A DNA stretch of 64,000 bases from Phycisphaerales bacterium (GCA_023382935.1 JAHDXL010000004.1:334122-398121); one strand, 5' to 3'; positions 45,933 to 55,711 are shown, numbered from the stretch's first letter. The notes: a model not told the origin generated them from the letters alone. Numbers and translations: made by a program.

Positions 45933-47291
45933 CTAGAATGTCAGTCGTCCCGTGCTGGTGATGTTCCGCACCACCGAACTGCCAGTGGGTGTCGCCCACT
46001 TGATCAGCATCAGCGTGTGCAGCAGCACCCACACCGCCACCGCAGCCGTCACGGTCTCGACGCCGCTGCTGGGGAGCAGCAGGATGGTGCTCGTCGCGCT
46101 GCTGACCAGCAGGCCGCGGAAGAGGATCTCGAAGTCGTCACAGGCCAGCCCGGTGGCGATGGACAGCGCCAGCATCGCTGTCAGCATCGCCGAGGCAATG
46201 GGCAACTGCGGAACGATGTCGGCCGGCACGACTTCCAGCGGGAGTCGCCACAGTTCCAGGGCGCTGGTGATCACGCCCAGCCACGGCTCGAACCACAGCC
46301 CGAGCATGCCCGCGAAGATCGCGACCAGCGTCAGGCCCAGGTCCACGCCCTTGCGCTTGATGGCTGCGCAGGCCATGAGCGGAACGAGGAACGAAGCGCC
46401 GGCCACCCAGAGGGCTCCGACGGCCTGGCGCATGGTGAGCCACAGAAAGGCAGACACGCCCAGCGCCGCCACCGTCGCCAATAGCACCACCAGTCCCGGG
46501 ATCGCCGAGGCGGAAGCCCTTTCCGCCACCGGAGCCGACATCACCTGGGCATGGGCGACGGCGGCGCCGCCCGTCGCCGGTGACTTCTCGCGCTTGCTCT
46601 TGAGCAACTTGCACGATTCTTCCAGCGAGTTGCAGCGCTGCTCGAGTTCTTTGATACGGCTCTCGGCCGCCTTGCGCTCGTCTTCCGTGCGAACCGCATC
46701 GGCCTTGTTCTGCTTCTCGGCCTCGGCCAGTTTGGCGGCCAGGTCGGTCAACTCGCGCCGCATCTTGCGCTGCTGCTCGGCCTGAAGTTCGAGTTCCTTC
46801 TCGCGCTGAGCGAGGAACTCCTTGTATTCGGCCAGCCGACGCTGCTCGCGCTCCTGAGCCTCGGCCAGTTGCTTGGAAGCCTTCTGCTGGCGGGCCAGTT
46901 CGCTCTTGGCGCTGGCCAGCGTGGCTTCCATCTGCTCCAGTTCGCGGGCCCGTCCGGCCACGCTGGTTTCGCGCGACGAGATGTCCTTCTGCCGCTGGGC
47001 CATCTCGGCCTGGAGTCGCTCGATCTCGGCCTGTTGGTCGGCCATCTGCCGCGACAGTTCGCTCTGCTCGCGGCGTCGCTCCTCGACGCGATTCTGGTGC
47101 TCGGCCAGTTCGCGCAGGCCCTCTTCACGCTCCCGCGAGAGTTCCTCTTCGCCCGGCAGTTCGCGCTCGACGGTCTGGAGCGCGCCCACGCGACGCTCGA
47201 TCTCCGCGATCACGTCCAGCAGGTCCGTCGAACCACTGACCGAAGCGAGCGTGCCCGATTCGGGTGTGTAGATGCCTGGTTCGTTCCGCAT
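45933..47291 (-). CDS. Coiled-coil protein with C-terminal membrane helices
   Basis: A 452-residue protein. Residues ~20-235 are a continuous Glu/Arg/Gln-rich coiled-coil of heptads (ELAEHQNRVEERRREQ, EQREKELELQAE-like), and residues ~265-440 hold about six membrane helices. The N-terminus has no signal, so the coiled-coil is cytoplasmic. A structural or tethering role is plausible; no family recognised. ATG 47291 has GGAGG about 13 bases upstream. Confidence 0.65.
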   Translation of the reverse strand: MRNEPGIYTPESGTLASVSGSTDLLDVIAEIERRVGALQTVERELPGEEELSREREEGLRELAEHQNRVEERRREQSELSRQMADQQAEIERLQAEMAQRQKDISSRETSVAGRARELEQMEATLASAKSELARQQKASKQLAEAQEREQRRLAEYKEFLAQREKELELQAEQQRKMRRELTDLAAKLAEAEKQNKADAVRTEDERKAAESRIKELEQRCNSLEESCKLLKSKREKSPATGGAAVAHAQVMSAPVAERASASAIPGLVVLLATVAALGVSAFLWLTMRQAVGALWVAGASFLVPLMACAAIKRKGVDLGLTLVAIFAGMLGLWFEPWLGVITSALELWRLPLEVVPADIVPQLPIASAMLTAMLALSIATGLACDDFEILFRGLLVSSATSTILLLPSSGVETVTAAVAVWVLLHTLMLIKWATPTGSSVVRNITSTGRLTF

Positions 47292-47483
47292 GTGTGGTCA
47301 CCCGCCTCCGGTTCGTCCGGCAAGTCGATGCACAACATTGGTTTATCGACTTCAAAGGGCACCGCGTCCAACCCACCTGAACCCGGGGCGCGGGGAACAC
47401 GGCAAGGCAGGCTGACTGTGCCGCCTGGTGAAGCCACTCGTCCTCGTCTCCACGCCCGAGAACGTCATTTCTACAAACGGCGG

Positions 47484-47489
47484 TAGACT
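47484..47489 (+). promoter_or_regulatory. Candidate -10 element (TAGACT), leaderless type
   Basis: TAGACT lies five bases before GTG 47495 of the CCA transferase gene. No ribosome binding site. Confidence 0.4.
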
Positions 47490-47494
47490 TAGGT

Positions 47495-48763
47495 GTGACG
47501 CACCCGCCCATCGACGCTCGAAAGGCCGCCGAGAACGTCGTCCGCCGTCTCGCCGGCGCGGGGCATGTGGCCTATTTCGCCGGCGGGTGCGTCCGCGACG
47601 AACTTCTCGGACTGCATCCCACCGATTACGACGTGGCTACCGACGCCACTCCCGACCGGATCCGCAGTCTCTTCCGGCGCACGTCCGAGGTGGGTGTGGC
47701 GTTCGGTGTGGTGCTGGTGCGCGAGGCCGGCCCCACCATTGAAGTGGCCACCTTCCGGGCGGATGGTCCGTATTCGGACCGTCGCCGCCCAGACAGCGTG
47801 ACCTTTTCCGACGCCCGCTCCGACGCCTCACGACGGGACTTCACCATCAACGCGCTCTTCCTTGACCCGCTCTCACCCGGCGACGGGCAGACTCAGGGCC
47901 GCGTCATCGACTTCGTGGGCGGACTCGAAGACCTGCGGGCCGGTGTGGTTCGCGCCGTTGGCGATCCGGGGCACCGACTGGGCGAAGACCATCTGCGCGC
48001 CCTCCGAGGCGTCCGCTTTGCCGCTCGGCTGGGCTTTGAGATCGAGCACGGCACTTTTGCCGCCATGCGAGCCCATGCCTCCGACCTGGTCGGCGTCAGC
48101 CGCGAGCGCATCGGCGACGAGATGCGCCGCATGCTCACGCACCCCTCCCGCGTTCGGGCGGTGCGTCTGCTGGTGGAGGCGGGGCTGGACAGCCCGGTCT
48201 TCAATGAGGTGGCCTCCTCTGCTCCGACGCCGACCCTAGAAAACCAGGAGGCTTCGGCCTCGTTTGCGCAATGCCTGGCGGCCCTGGCGATCGACCGGCA
48301 CGGGCTCGAGGTGGCCGATAACGCGCTCGTGCGTCGCTGGCGCCTGGCGCTGGTGCTGTCCAACGAGGAGCGCGACGAGTTGGCGGGGCTGCTCAATCTA
48401 ACTCGGGAGATCGTTCAGGGCTGGGCGGGCGCGGGGGTGGCTCAACGCAAACGGTGGGCTTCAAATGGCCACTTTCAGGGATCACTTTCTCTTATTTCAC
48501 ACATGTCTGGACTCTTGGACCGGATCCGCACCGACGTCGATGGGCTGAGCACGATCGCGGGCGGGCTGGCACCGGCGGCGCTGGTATCTGGAGACGACCT
48601 GATCGCGGCAGGTTTTCGGCCGGGGCCAGGGTTCGGAGACTTGCTGGATCGGGTGTACGATGCCCAGTTGGAGGGGGAGATTCGGGATCGTGCGGAGGGA
48701 ATTCGGCGCGCCGCGGAACTTGCCTCCGACATCGGCGTCCAAAGGACTGGGCGCCAGTGTTGA
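47495..48763 (+). CDS. CCA tRNA nucleotidyltransferase / poly(A) polymerase family
   Basis: A 422-residue class II nucleotidyltransferase that adds or repairs the tRNA 3' CCA end. The catalytic palm shows FAGGCVRDELLG and DYDVATDATPD (two Asp), then RRDFTINAL and GHRLGEDHLRALRGVRFAA, the RNA- and base-recognition helices. The C-terminal ~200 residues are the variable helical body. GTG 47495 is at five bases from TAGACT. Distinguishing CCA-adding from poly(A) polymerase or partial activity needs comparison with other copies in the genome. Confidence 0.87.
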   Translation: MTHPPIDARKAAENVVRRLAGAGHVAYFAGGCVRDELLGLHPTDYDVATDATPDRIRSLFRRTSEVGVAFGVVLVREAGPTIEVATFRADGPYSDRRRPDSVTFSDARSDASRRDFTINALFLDPLSPGDGQTQGRVIDFVGGLEDLRAGVVRAVGDPGHRLGEDHLRALRGVRFAARLGFEIEHGTFAAMRAHASDLVGVSRERIGDEMRRMLTHPSRVRAVRLLVEAGLDSPVFNEVASSAPTPTLENQEASASFAQCLAALAIDRHGLEVADNALVRRWRLALVLSNEERDELAGLLNLTREIVQGWAGAGVAQRKRWASNGHFQGSLSLISHMSGLLDRIRTDVDGLSTIAGGLAPAALVSGDDLIAAGFRPGPGFGDLLDRVYDAQLEGEIRDRAEGIRRAAELASDIGVQRTGRQC

Positions 48764-48826
48764 GCGCGGGCGTTCGGCTTGTCGCCGGGCTTGACATCAC
48801 AGAGATTTGACCAGAGGGCCGAGACG

Positions 48827-50239
48827 ATGAACAAGACTTGGAAGAACGGGTTGCTGGCTCGCGTGTCGGCGTTGCCGCTGCTTTGCCTGGGCGGGTTGGC
48901 GCTGGTCGGCGGTTCGACGGTTCCGGCCGAGGGGCGCGCCGTCGCCCAGGCCGCCGAAGAACTGGACCAGATCATCTTCCGCGACGGGAGAATTGTGAAG
49001 GGCGTGATCGACAAGGAGACCGGGGACACCGTGTCGGTGTTCGTGGTGGTGGGCACGATTCGCGGAACGGTGGCCACGGTCTATCAGAAGAAGGACGTGC
49101 TGTCGATCATCCGCGGCAGCGGGCCCGGCGCGGCGCCGGCGACCGGGGACACCCGCGAGGTCAAGCCCGAGGTGCGTGTGCCGGACGAGTCTGCGGCGAC
49201 CAGCAAGAAGGTGGTGTACCACATCAAACTGGACGGGGTCCTAGGGCGGGATTTCAACGTGACGCCGCTCAAGGACGCGGTGAACGCGGCCAAGGCGCTC
49301 GAGCCGGACTACCTGCTCATCGAGTTGGACAACCTGTGGCGCTATGGAGGTGATGAGAGCAAGGGGCGTTTCGACGAGTTCGGCATTGCCGACGACATCG
49401 AGCCAATCCTGCGACAGAACATCCAGTCGCAGTGGCAGAAGCAGCCGAAACTGGTGGTGTGGGTGAAGAACGCGATGGGCGGGGCGGCCTTCATTCCGTT
49501 CTTCACGTCCAACGTCTATTTCACCAGCACTGGTCGCATGGGTGGCATCGGCGACCTGGGCGACCTGTTCGGAAGCATGGGCGACGAGGTGGTGCGTGAC
49601 AAGCAGAAGTCGCTGCGGCTGGCCCGGGCCAAGGGCATGGCGATCCCCAACGGATACGACGAGCGACTGGTCGAGGCGATGACGTGGCGCTCCTATGTGC
49701 TCTATTACACCATGGAAGGCGGCAAGCCCAAGTACTACACCGAGCCGGTGCCCGGGGCCGAACTGCTGACCGACAGCGGTGAAGGCGAGTTCGAGGACAC
49801 GATGGAGCAGCGCGTCCGTGGCGAGGGCAATGACGTGCTGACGCTCAAGGCCGAACTGGCCCAGAAACTCGGGGTCTCCAAGGGCACGGCCGACTCGATC
49901 GAAGACCTGATGTTCTACCTGGGCATTCTCGACAACTACGAACTGGTGTCCGATGCTCCCGAGCGCATCATGGACCGGTGGTCACAGACGATCGACCGGC
50001 TTGAGCAGGAGATTCCGGCCCTGTTCCGGCAGTTCAACGAGATCAACACCAACGGGCAGGACTACGACGCGCGCAAGCAGGCGCGCGGCGCGCAGATCAA
50101 CATCCTCAAGAAGATCATCCAGAAGGTCGAGCGCTACCAGGAGTCGCTGCAGTGGAGCCGCATCGGCGTGCCCCCGCTCGACCAGTTGCGCATCATGATC
50201 GAGCAGATTCGTCTCCAGCAGATTGCAGACCGTCCGTGA
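48827..50239 (+). CDS. Secreted ClpP-fold (NfeD1b/SppA-like) protein, nucleophile apparently absent
   Basis: A 470-residue exported protein with a signal peptide (about 1-38), a short beta-strand region and a ClpP/crotonase-like domain (about 125-300: KVVYHIKLDGVLGRDFN and DYLLIELDN). At the position where the paralogue downstream has AISAAAM with a candidate nucleophilic Ser, this protein has AMGGAAF. The C-terminal ~150 residues are helical. ATG 48827 is chosen for the GAGGGCCGAG stretch upstream. It is 38 bp from its paralogue and co-directional, suggesting an active/inactive pair. Confidence 0.65.
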   Translation: MNKTWKNGLLARVSALPLLCLGGLALVGGSTVPAEGRAVAQAAEELDQIIFRDGRIVKGVIDKETGDTVSVFVVVGTIRGTVATVYQKKDVLSIIRGSGPGAAPATGDTREVKPEVRVPDESAATSKKVVYHIKLDGVLGRDFNVTPLKDAVNAAKALEPDYLLIELDNLWRYGGDESKGRFDEFGIADDIEPILRQNIQSQWQKQPKLVVWVKNAMGGAAFIPFFTSNVYFTSTGRMGGIGDLGDLFGSMGDEVVRDKQKSLRLARAKGMAIPNGYDERLVEAMTWRSYVLYYTMEGGKPKYYTEPVPGAELLTDSGEGEFEDTMEQRVRGEGNDVLTLKAELAQKLGVSKGTADSIEDLMFYLGILDNYELVSDAPERIMDRWSQTIDRLEQEIPALFRQFNEINTNGQDYDARKQARGAQINILKKIIQKVERYQESLQWSRIGVPPLDQLRIMIEQIRLQQIADRP

Positions 50240-50277
50240 GGTGAGAAACCAGAGAAAGGGCCAAGCAGGTGAGCAAC

Positions 50278-51537
50278 ATGTGGACCAGAATCATCGCGCT
50301 GCTCGCAGCGCTCGTGCTGGCGGTCAGCGCCGCCGTCTCCCGCGCCGACACGGTCGTGCTCAAGGACGGAACCAAGATCGAGGGCACCATCCAGCGAGAA
50401 CTGGACGGCTCGGTGTGGATCAAGACCTCGATCGGGGGCATCGAGACGGTGCAGTTCATCCTGGCCGAGAACATCGACAAGATCGATCGCACCGCCAAAC
50501 CGGCCGAGGAAGCCAAGCCGGCGCCCACCGCGACCAGCACCGATCCCAAGCCGCGCCGGGCGGGCGTTCCCCGCGGCGTGGTCATCAGCCTTGAGGGGAC
50601 GGTGGGCATCCAGATGGCCGCCAAGACGCTCGAGGACATCATCCCGATTCTCGAGAAGGAGATCGGCAACGATGGCACGGGGGTCGTGGTTTTCAAGATC
50701 AACTCGGGCGGCGGGCTGCTGCTGGAGATCCAGAAGTTGTCTGACGTCATTCACAACAAGTACAAGCCCAAGTTCCGCACGGTGTCGTGGATCGAGTCGG
50801 CGATCTCGGCGGCCGCGATGACCAGCCACTGCATCGAGGAGATCTACTTCCTTCCCGAGGGCAACTACGGCGCGTGCACGGGCTGGTTCGGCGCCCTCCA
50901 GGCTGTCAGCGGCGAGGGGCTGGAAGAGGTGCTTTTCATGATGGAGAAGATCTCTGCCCGTGGCGGGTACGCGCCGGAGATCATGCGGGCCATGCAGATC
51001 AACGAGCCGCTGTCCTGCACCATCGATGAGAAGACCGGCAAGGTCTCGTGGTATCAAAACGAAGAGGGGGCCTTCCTGGTCAACAAGGGCGACAGCATTC
51101 TCACGTTTACCGCTCCGCAGGCCCTCAAGTACAAGTTCAGCCGGGGGACGGCCAAGAACCTTGACGAACTGACCAGGGCACTGGGCTACCAGGAGATCGA
51201 CTGGGTCGGCGAGGTCCGCCCGGGGTTCATTTATCCGGTCTCCAAGGCCGAGGACTTCATGCTCGCTTATCGCAAGAAGGTAACCGACGACGAGGCACGC
51301 ACGCAGGAGTACTTCGTGAACTACCAGCAGGCCTTTGCGGCGGCGGCCGGCACGCAGGACCGCGACCTGCGGGCCAAGTTTGTCGGACGGGCGCGCCAGC
51401 ACCTGAAGCGCATCGAGTCGATGGTGCGCAACAACCCCAACTTTGCCCTGCTGACCTGGGGGATGGAACTGAAGGACTGGGAGCGCGACTGGCTGAAGGT
51501 CCAGGAAGAGGAACTGGCCAAACTGCTGCGGAACTGA
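50278..51537 (+). CDS. Secreted ClpP-class serine protease-like protein (NfeD1b/SppA type)
   Basis: A 419-residue exported protein with a signal peptide (about 1-23), an N-terminal DTVVLKDGTKIEG beta-hairpin repeat and a ClpP-fold domain (VVVFKINSGGG, then WIESAISAAAMTSH with the candidate nucleophilic Ser, and EEIYFLPEG). The family includes membrane-bound NfeD1b stomatin-specific proteases and SppA. A helical C-terminus follows. Start ATG 50278 has AGGTGA upstream; GTG 50269 is an alternative. It shares an operon with its apparently inactive paralogue, and an intrinsic terminator follows. Confidence 0.68.
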   Translation: MWTRIIALLAALVLAVSAAVSRADTVVLKDGTKIEGTIQRELDGSVWIKTSIGGIETVQFILAENIDKIDRTAKPAEEAKPAPTATSTDPKPRRAGVPRGVVISLEGTVGIQMAAKTLEDIIPILEKEIGNDGTGVVVFKINSGGGLLLEIQKLSDVIHNKYKPKFRTVSWIESAISAAAMTSHCIEEIYFLPEGNYGACTGWFGALQAVSGEGLEEVLFMMEKISARGGYAPEIMRAMQINEPLSCTIDEKTGKVSWYQNEEGAFLVNKGDSILTFTAPQALKYKFSRGTAKNLDELTRALGYQEIDWVGEVRPGFIYPVSKAEDFMLAYRKKVTDDEARTQEYFVNYQQAFAAAAGTQDRDLRAKFVGRARQHLKRIESMVRNNPNFALLTWGMELKDWERDWLKVQEEELAKLLRN

Positions 51538-51554
51538 GCAGGCTCGCTCTTGGA

Positions 51555-51592
51555 GAGGCCCCGGCTCCATTCGTCGGGGCCTCGTCTTTTTT
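51555..51592 (+). terminator. Intrinsic terminator
   Basis: GAGGCCCCG and CGGGGCCTC form a nine-bp stem with an 11-base loop, followed closely by six T. It ends the ClpP-fold protein operon. Confidence 0.85.
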
Positions 51593-51645
51593 GTGTCGGG
51601 CCGATCGACTAGTATGCCACGCCAGCGACCCAAGGAGAAATGACC

Positions 51646-53382
51646 ATGCAGCCGTCCGCATTTGCCGTCGAGCAGTTTGACGCCACACGCTGGGAGGGCA
51701 TCGAGCCCCGCGTGCGCGGCCTGATGGCGCGCCCGGTGGCCAGCGCGGCGGAGATGGAGCAGTGGCTGCTCGATCGATCGGAGATCGCGGCTGCGTGCAG
51801 CGAGGGCGAGGCAAACCTGTACATCAACATGACCTGCGACACGGAAAACACGCAGGCTCAGCAGGCGTATCTCGACTACATCGAGCACGTTTCGCCCCGA
51901 CTCAAGGAGGCCTCATTTGAACTGGACAAGCGACAGGCCGAGTTGTCGGCTCGCTTCGGGCTCGAATCGGGTCGATATCTGGTGCTGGCGCGTGACACGC
52001 ACGCGGCGGTCGACCTCTTTCGCGAACAGAACGTTCCCATCCAGACCGAACTGGACAAGTTGAGCCAGGAGTATCAGCGGATCTCGGCCGCGATGACGGT
52101 CGAGTACGACGGACAGGTGCGAACGCTGCCGCAAATGGGCAAGTACCAGGAAGCGACGGACCGTTCGGTGCGGGAAGAGACCTACCGGCTGGTGGCTGCC
52201 CGGCGCATGCAGGACGCCGATCGCCTCAGCGATCTGTACGATCAGATGGTGGCCAGGCGGGATCTGCTGGCCAAGAACGCGGGGCTTCCGAGTTTCGTGG
52301 AGTATGCGTTCAAGGGGAAACTGCGTTTCGACTACACGCCGGATCACTGTCGCGCGTTTCACGAGGGCTGCGAACGGGCGGTGATGCCCTTCTGCCGGGG
52401 GCTGGACGAGCGCCGGCGTGCCAAACTGGGGGTGCCGGAACTTTTTCCGTGGGATCTTTCGGTCGACCCGCTGGGCCGCCCCCCGCTCAGGCCGTTCGAG
52501 GGCGGGCGCGAACTGGTGGCCAAGACCCGTCGCGTCTTCGACCGGCTGGACCCGGAACTGGGCACCATGCTGCGTTCGCTGGGCGATGGCTCAAACGCGC
52601 AGGGCGCTCGCAACGGCGAGTGCCTCGACCTGGACAGCCGTCGCGGCAAGGCGCCGGGCGGGTACCAGTACATGCGTGACAAGATCCGCAAGCCGTTCAT
52701 CTTCATGACGGCGGCGGGCCTGCATCGCGACGTGGAGACGATGGTGCATGAGGCAGGGCACGCGTTCCACTCGCTGCTGTGCGGTGGCGAGCCGCTCCTG
52801 CACTATCGGCACGCGCCGCTGGAGTTCTGCGAGGTGGCGTCGATGTCGATGGAACTGCTGACGATGCCGTACTGGGACGAGTACTACCCGGACGAGGCCG
52901 ACGCGGCCCGCGCGCGGCGCAAGCAACTCGAGGGATCGGTCGGGCTGCTACCCTGGATCGCGACCATCGACGCCTTCCAGTTGTGGGTCTATACCCACCC
53001 GACGCATACGCGCACCGATCGGGCCGAGCAGTGGCTCGAACTCGAGCACCGCTTCGGGCACCAAGGACACCGCGTCTCCTGGGACGGGCTGCGCGAGTTC
53101 CGCACGCACGTTTGGCAGCGGCAGAACCACCTGTTCACCGTGCCTTTCTACTACATCGAGTACGGCATCGCGCAGATCGGCGCACTGCAACTGTGGCTGC
53201 GATCGCTCGACGAGGGGCAGCAGGCGGCGCTCGATGCCTACAAGAACGCCATGCGGCTGGGCGGATCGCGCCCGCTTCCCGAACTCTTTGCGGCCGCGGG
53301 CCTGGAGTTCGACTTCGGACCGGCAGTGCTTGGCCGGCTGGTCGACCGGGTGCAGCGGGAACTGGAAAAGTTGCCCGAGTGA
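51646..53382 (+). CDS. M3 family zinc metallopeptidase (oligoendopeptidase F-like)
   Basis: A 578-residue cytoplasmic oligopeptidase. The metal motif HEAGH is at residues 368-372, preceded by FIFMTAAGLHRDVETMV and followed by the third ligand region EFCEVASMSMELL. Length and the Tyr-rich VPFYYIEYGIAQIGALQ match the PepF/M3 fold. AAGGAG lies eight bases before ATG 51646 and two before ATG 51640, so the former is chosen. No neighbours suggest a special substrate. Confidence 0.9.
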   Translation: MQPSAFAVEQFDATRWEGIEPRVRGLMARPVASAAEMEQWLLDRSEIAAACSEGEANLYINMTCDTENTQAQQAYLDYIEHVSPRLKEASFELDKRQAELSARFGLESGRYLVLARDTHAAVDLFREQNVPIQTELDKLSQEYQRISAAMTVEYDGQVRTLPQMGKYQEATDRSVREETYRLVAARRMQDADRLSDLYDQMVARRDLLAKNAGLPSFVEYAFKGKLRFDYTPDHCRAFHEGCERAVMPFCRGLDERRRAKLGVPELFPWDLSVDPLGRPPLRPFEGGRELVAKTRRVFDRLDPELGTMLRSLGDGSNAQGARNGECLDLDSRRGKAPGGYQYMRDKIRKPFIFMTAAGLHRDVETMVHEAGHAFHSLLCGGEPLLHYRHAPLEFCEVASMSMELLTMPYWDEYYPDEADAARARRKQLEGSVGLLPWIATIDAFQLWVYTHPTHTRTDRAEQWLELEHRFGHQGHRVSWDGLREFRTHVWQRQNHLFTVPFYYIEYGIAQIGALQLWLRSLDEGQQAALDAYKNAMRLGGSRPLPELFAAAGLEFDFGPAVLGRLVDRVQRELEKLPE

Positions 53383-53444
53383 TGGCGGCGGGAGGGCCGC
53401 GTTGCCGTCCGGCGAGATGATCTACCATTGCGCGGAGGCGGGGC

Positions 53445-54281
53445 ATGGGCTATGCGCTGCGTGATCCGCGTGCGATCGACGAAGATCGTCGCCGCCTCGT
53501 GCGCGAGCAGTACCAGCGGGCTGCCATCGCCTTGGCCGAGCACAAGGTGCATCGCGCCCGCACCAGTTGCAAGCGGGCCCGTGCAGCCATTCTCCTGATG
53601 GGGGGAAAGGGTTCCGATCCGGCGCTGGATGAACTGCTGCAGCGCACGCGCGACCTCGCCGCAGCCGTCGGAGGAAGGCGCGACGCCCAGGTGATGATCC
53701 GCACGATCGAGAAACTGGCGGCCCGCGAAGAATCGTGTGATGCCGGCGCGGTAATTGCGCGGCTGGGCCTGAAGGTTGGCCCGCCGGGCGAAGTCGATTG
53801 GAACCGTCTGATCTTCGAGGCCCGGCGGCTGACTGAGTTCGCTGACCGGATTGAAGCGGTCACCTCCAGCGTGTGGGAACTGGCAGGCTTCGGGTACAGG
53901 CGGGCGCGGCGGCGGCTTCCCGAACGGCCCGATGCTCCGGCCGAAGCCTTCCACCGCTGGCGAACGGCCTGCAAGACGCACTGGTATCAGATGCGCATCC
54001 TCCGTCCGCTCAGCCCGTCCACCATCGGACCCCGATCCAGGGAACTCCGCGCGCTCACCGGGTGGCAGGGCAGGCACCATGACCTGGCGGTCCTGCTCGA
54101 TGTGCTTGACAGGCACCGGGGCGATGATTGCATCGATCGCATGATCCCCGCGGCGTCCGGTTGGCAACGGGCCTTTGCCCGCAAAGCGCGGCGCCTGGGC
54201 AAGCGCCTGTTCGCCGAGAAGCCGTCTGCCTTCGTCACGTCGCTGGAGGAACTGGCCAGGGCCTGGCGGCGAGTGGGGTGA
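53445..54281 (+). CDS. CHAD domain protein
   Basis: A 278-residue soluble helical protein with two CHAD-type repeats, each rich in basic residues and His (HKVHRARTSCKRARAAILL in the first, FHRWRTACKTHWYQMRIL in the second). CHAD domains bind inorganic polyphosphate. No CYTH triphosphatase domain is fused or adjacent. ATG 53445 has GGAGG upstream and TACCAT 16 bases earlier. Polyphosphate-granule association is inferred from the family. Confidence 0.85.
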   Translation: MGYALRDPRAIDEDRRRLVREQYQRAAIALAEHKVHRARTSCKRARAAILLMGGKGSDPALDELLQRTRDLAAAVGGRRDAQVMIRTIEKLAAREESCDAGAVIARLGLKVGPPGEVDWNRLIFEARRLTEFADRIEAVTSSVWELAGFGYRRARRRLPERPDAPAEAFHRWRTACKTHWYQMRILRPLSPSTIGPRSRELRALTGWQGRHHDLAVLLDVLDRHRGDDCIDRMIPAASGWQRAFARKARRLGKRLFAEKPSAFVTSLEELARAWRRVG

Positions 54282-54327
54282 AAGCGGGGGGGTCGGCTTC
54301 CCAATACCATGACGCGGGAGGTCGGGC

Positions 54328-54750
54328 ATGAGCGAAGGCGCTTATCCAATCAACGAGCGAGGCCGGGCCTGGGAGCCCGACGCCACCGAAAGCGAACGTA
54401 CCTACGCGACGCTCATGCACCTGTCGCTGCTGGGCTACTTTGCGATCTGGATCCTCATGTTCGCGGCCCCGCTGATCATGTGGTTGATCAAGAAGGATGA
54501 GTCGCGCTTCATCGACGACCACGGACGCGAGACACTCAACATTCACATTTCGCTGACGATCTACTCACTCGTCCTCCCGTTGCTGGCCGGGCTGCTGACA
54601 GCCATCACCTGTGGGCTGGCGTTCCCGCTGGTCATCATCGCCGCGTTCCTGCCTTTTGTGTTGGGCATCGTGGGCATGATCGCCGCCTCCGTGGCCGCCA
54701 ACAAGGGCGAGTATTACCGCTACCCCATGACGCTGCGGTTCATCCGCTGA
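54328..54750 (+). CDS. DUF4870-type membrane protein
   Basis: A 140-residue protein with three membrane helices. FIDDHGRETLNIHIS between helices 1 and 2 and the ending RYPMTLRFIR are hallmarks of the DUF4870/Tic20-like small membrane family. Function unknown. ATG 54328 has GGGAGG upstream and TACCAT 17 bases earlier, an arrangement like that of the CHAD gene. Confidence 0.75.
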   Translation: MSEGAYPINERGRAWEPDATESERTYATLMHLSLLGYFAIWILMFAAPLIMWLIKKDESRFIDDHGRETLNIHISLTIYSLVLPLLAGLLTAITCGLAFPLVIIAAFLPFVLGIVGMIAASVAANKGEYYRYPMTLRFIR

Positions 54751-54797
54751 ACAGGCTGCGTCCCGCGTGCACGGTCGGGTGAACGGCCCGGGGCGCG

Positions 54798-54803
54798 TAC
54801 ACT
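54798..54803 (+). promoter_or_regulatory. Candidate -10 element (TACACT) for lptB, leaderless type
   Basis: TACACT lies eight bases before ATG 54812, with no ribosome binding site in the gap. Confidence 0.5.
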
Positions 54804-54811
54804 CTGACTCC

Positions 54812-55567
54812 ATGCCGCTGCTTGAAGCGACCAATCTCCGAAAGGCCTACGCCGGACGAACCGTGGTCGATGGTGTGTCGATCACCGTCGACCGGGCCGA
54901 GATCGTCGGACTTCTCGGGCGCAACGGCGCCGGCAAGACGACCAGTTTCCGCATGACCATCGGCATGATCGAGGCCGACGCCGGGAAGGTGGTCTTCGAC
55001 GGGTGCGACCTGACCGGGCAGCCGATGTACCGGCACGCGCGCATGGGCATCGGCTACCTCAGCCAGGAACCCAGCGTCTTTCAGCGCCTCACCTGCGAGC
55101 AGAACCTGCTGGCCATCCTCGAAACCCGCAATCTGTCGCGCAAGGAGCGCCGCCGCCGGGCCGCCGAACTGCTCGCCCGCTTCGGACTGACCCACAAGGC
55201 CAAACACCTGGCCCGCACCTGCTCGGGCGGCGAGCGGCGCAAACTCGAGATTGCTCGCTCGCTGGTCACGGAACCACGGTTGATCCTGCTCGACGAGCCT
55301 TTCAGCGGCGTCGACCCCATCGCAGTGGAAGAACTGCAGAATGAACTGCGCCGCCTGTGCGAACAGGGCATCGCATTCCTCATTACCGACCACAATGTGC
55401 AGCAGACGCTGCGGGTGTGCGACCGGGCCTACATCATCGATGCGGGCAGGGTGCTTGCCCAGGGCACGCCGCGTGAACTGATCAATGACGACCTGGTCAA
55501 GCGCGTGTACCTCGGTTCACTGTTCCGGGGCGACGAGTTTGACGAGCCGGTCGCGGCTGCGCGGTAA
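54812..55567 (+). CDS. lptB: Lipopolysaccharide export ATPase LptB
   Basis: A 251-residue ABC ATPase that powers LPS extraction from the inner membrane with LptFG. Walker A is LLGRNGAGKTT, the signature CSGGERRKLEIARSL, Walker B LILLDEPFSGVDPIAV, and the switch TDHNVQQTLRVCDRAYI is the LptB form. Its presence supports a true LPS-type outer membrane. lptA/lptC are not adjacent; rpoN follows on the opposite strand, recalling the lptB-rpoN neighbourhood of proteobacteria but convergent here. Confidence 0.93.
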   Translation: MPLLEATNLRKAYAGRTVVDGVSITVDRAEIVGLLGRNGAGKTTSFRMTIGMIEADAGKVVFDGCDLTGQPMYRHARMGIGYLSQEPSVFQRLTCEQNLLAILETRNLSRKERRRRAAELLARFGLTHKAKHLARTCSGGERRKLEIARSLVTEPRLILLDEPFSGVDPIAVEELQNELRRLCEQGIAFLITDHNVQQTLRVCDRAYIIDAGRVLAQGTPRELINDDLVKRVYLGSLFRGDEFDEPVAAAR

Positions 55568-55711
55568 GACCGCCCCTGGGTTGGTCGGGTCTTCGAGCCG
55601 AGGTGTTTGCGTCATCCACGCACCGGCGGGCGCGGCATTGCTGGCTCTGGGCGGGCTGCGGGCGGCGAACCGGCGCCGCCGGCGAGGGCGCTGTGGAGGG
55701 CGGAGTTTGGC

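Noticed and set aside
50134-51888. 584-codon minus-strand frame
   Set aside because: Antisense to the ClpP-fold protein gene, which has a signal peptide, motifs and a terminator.
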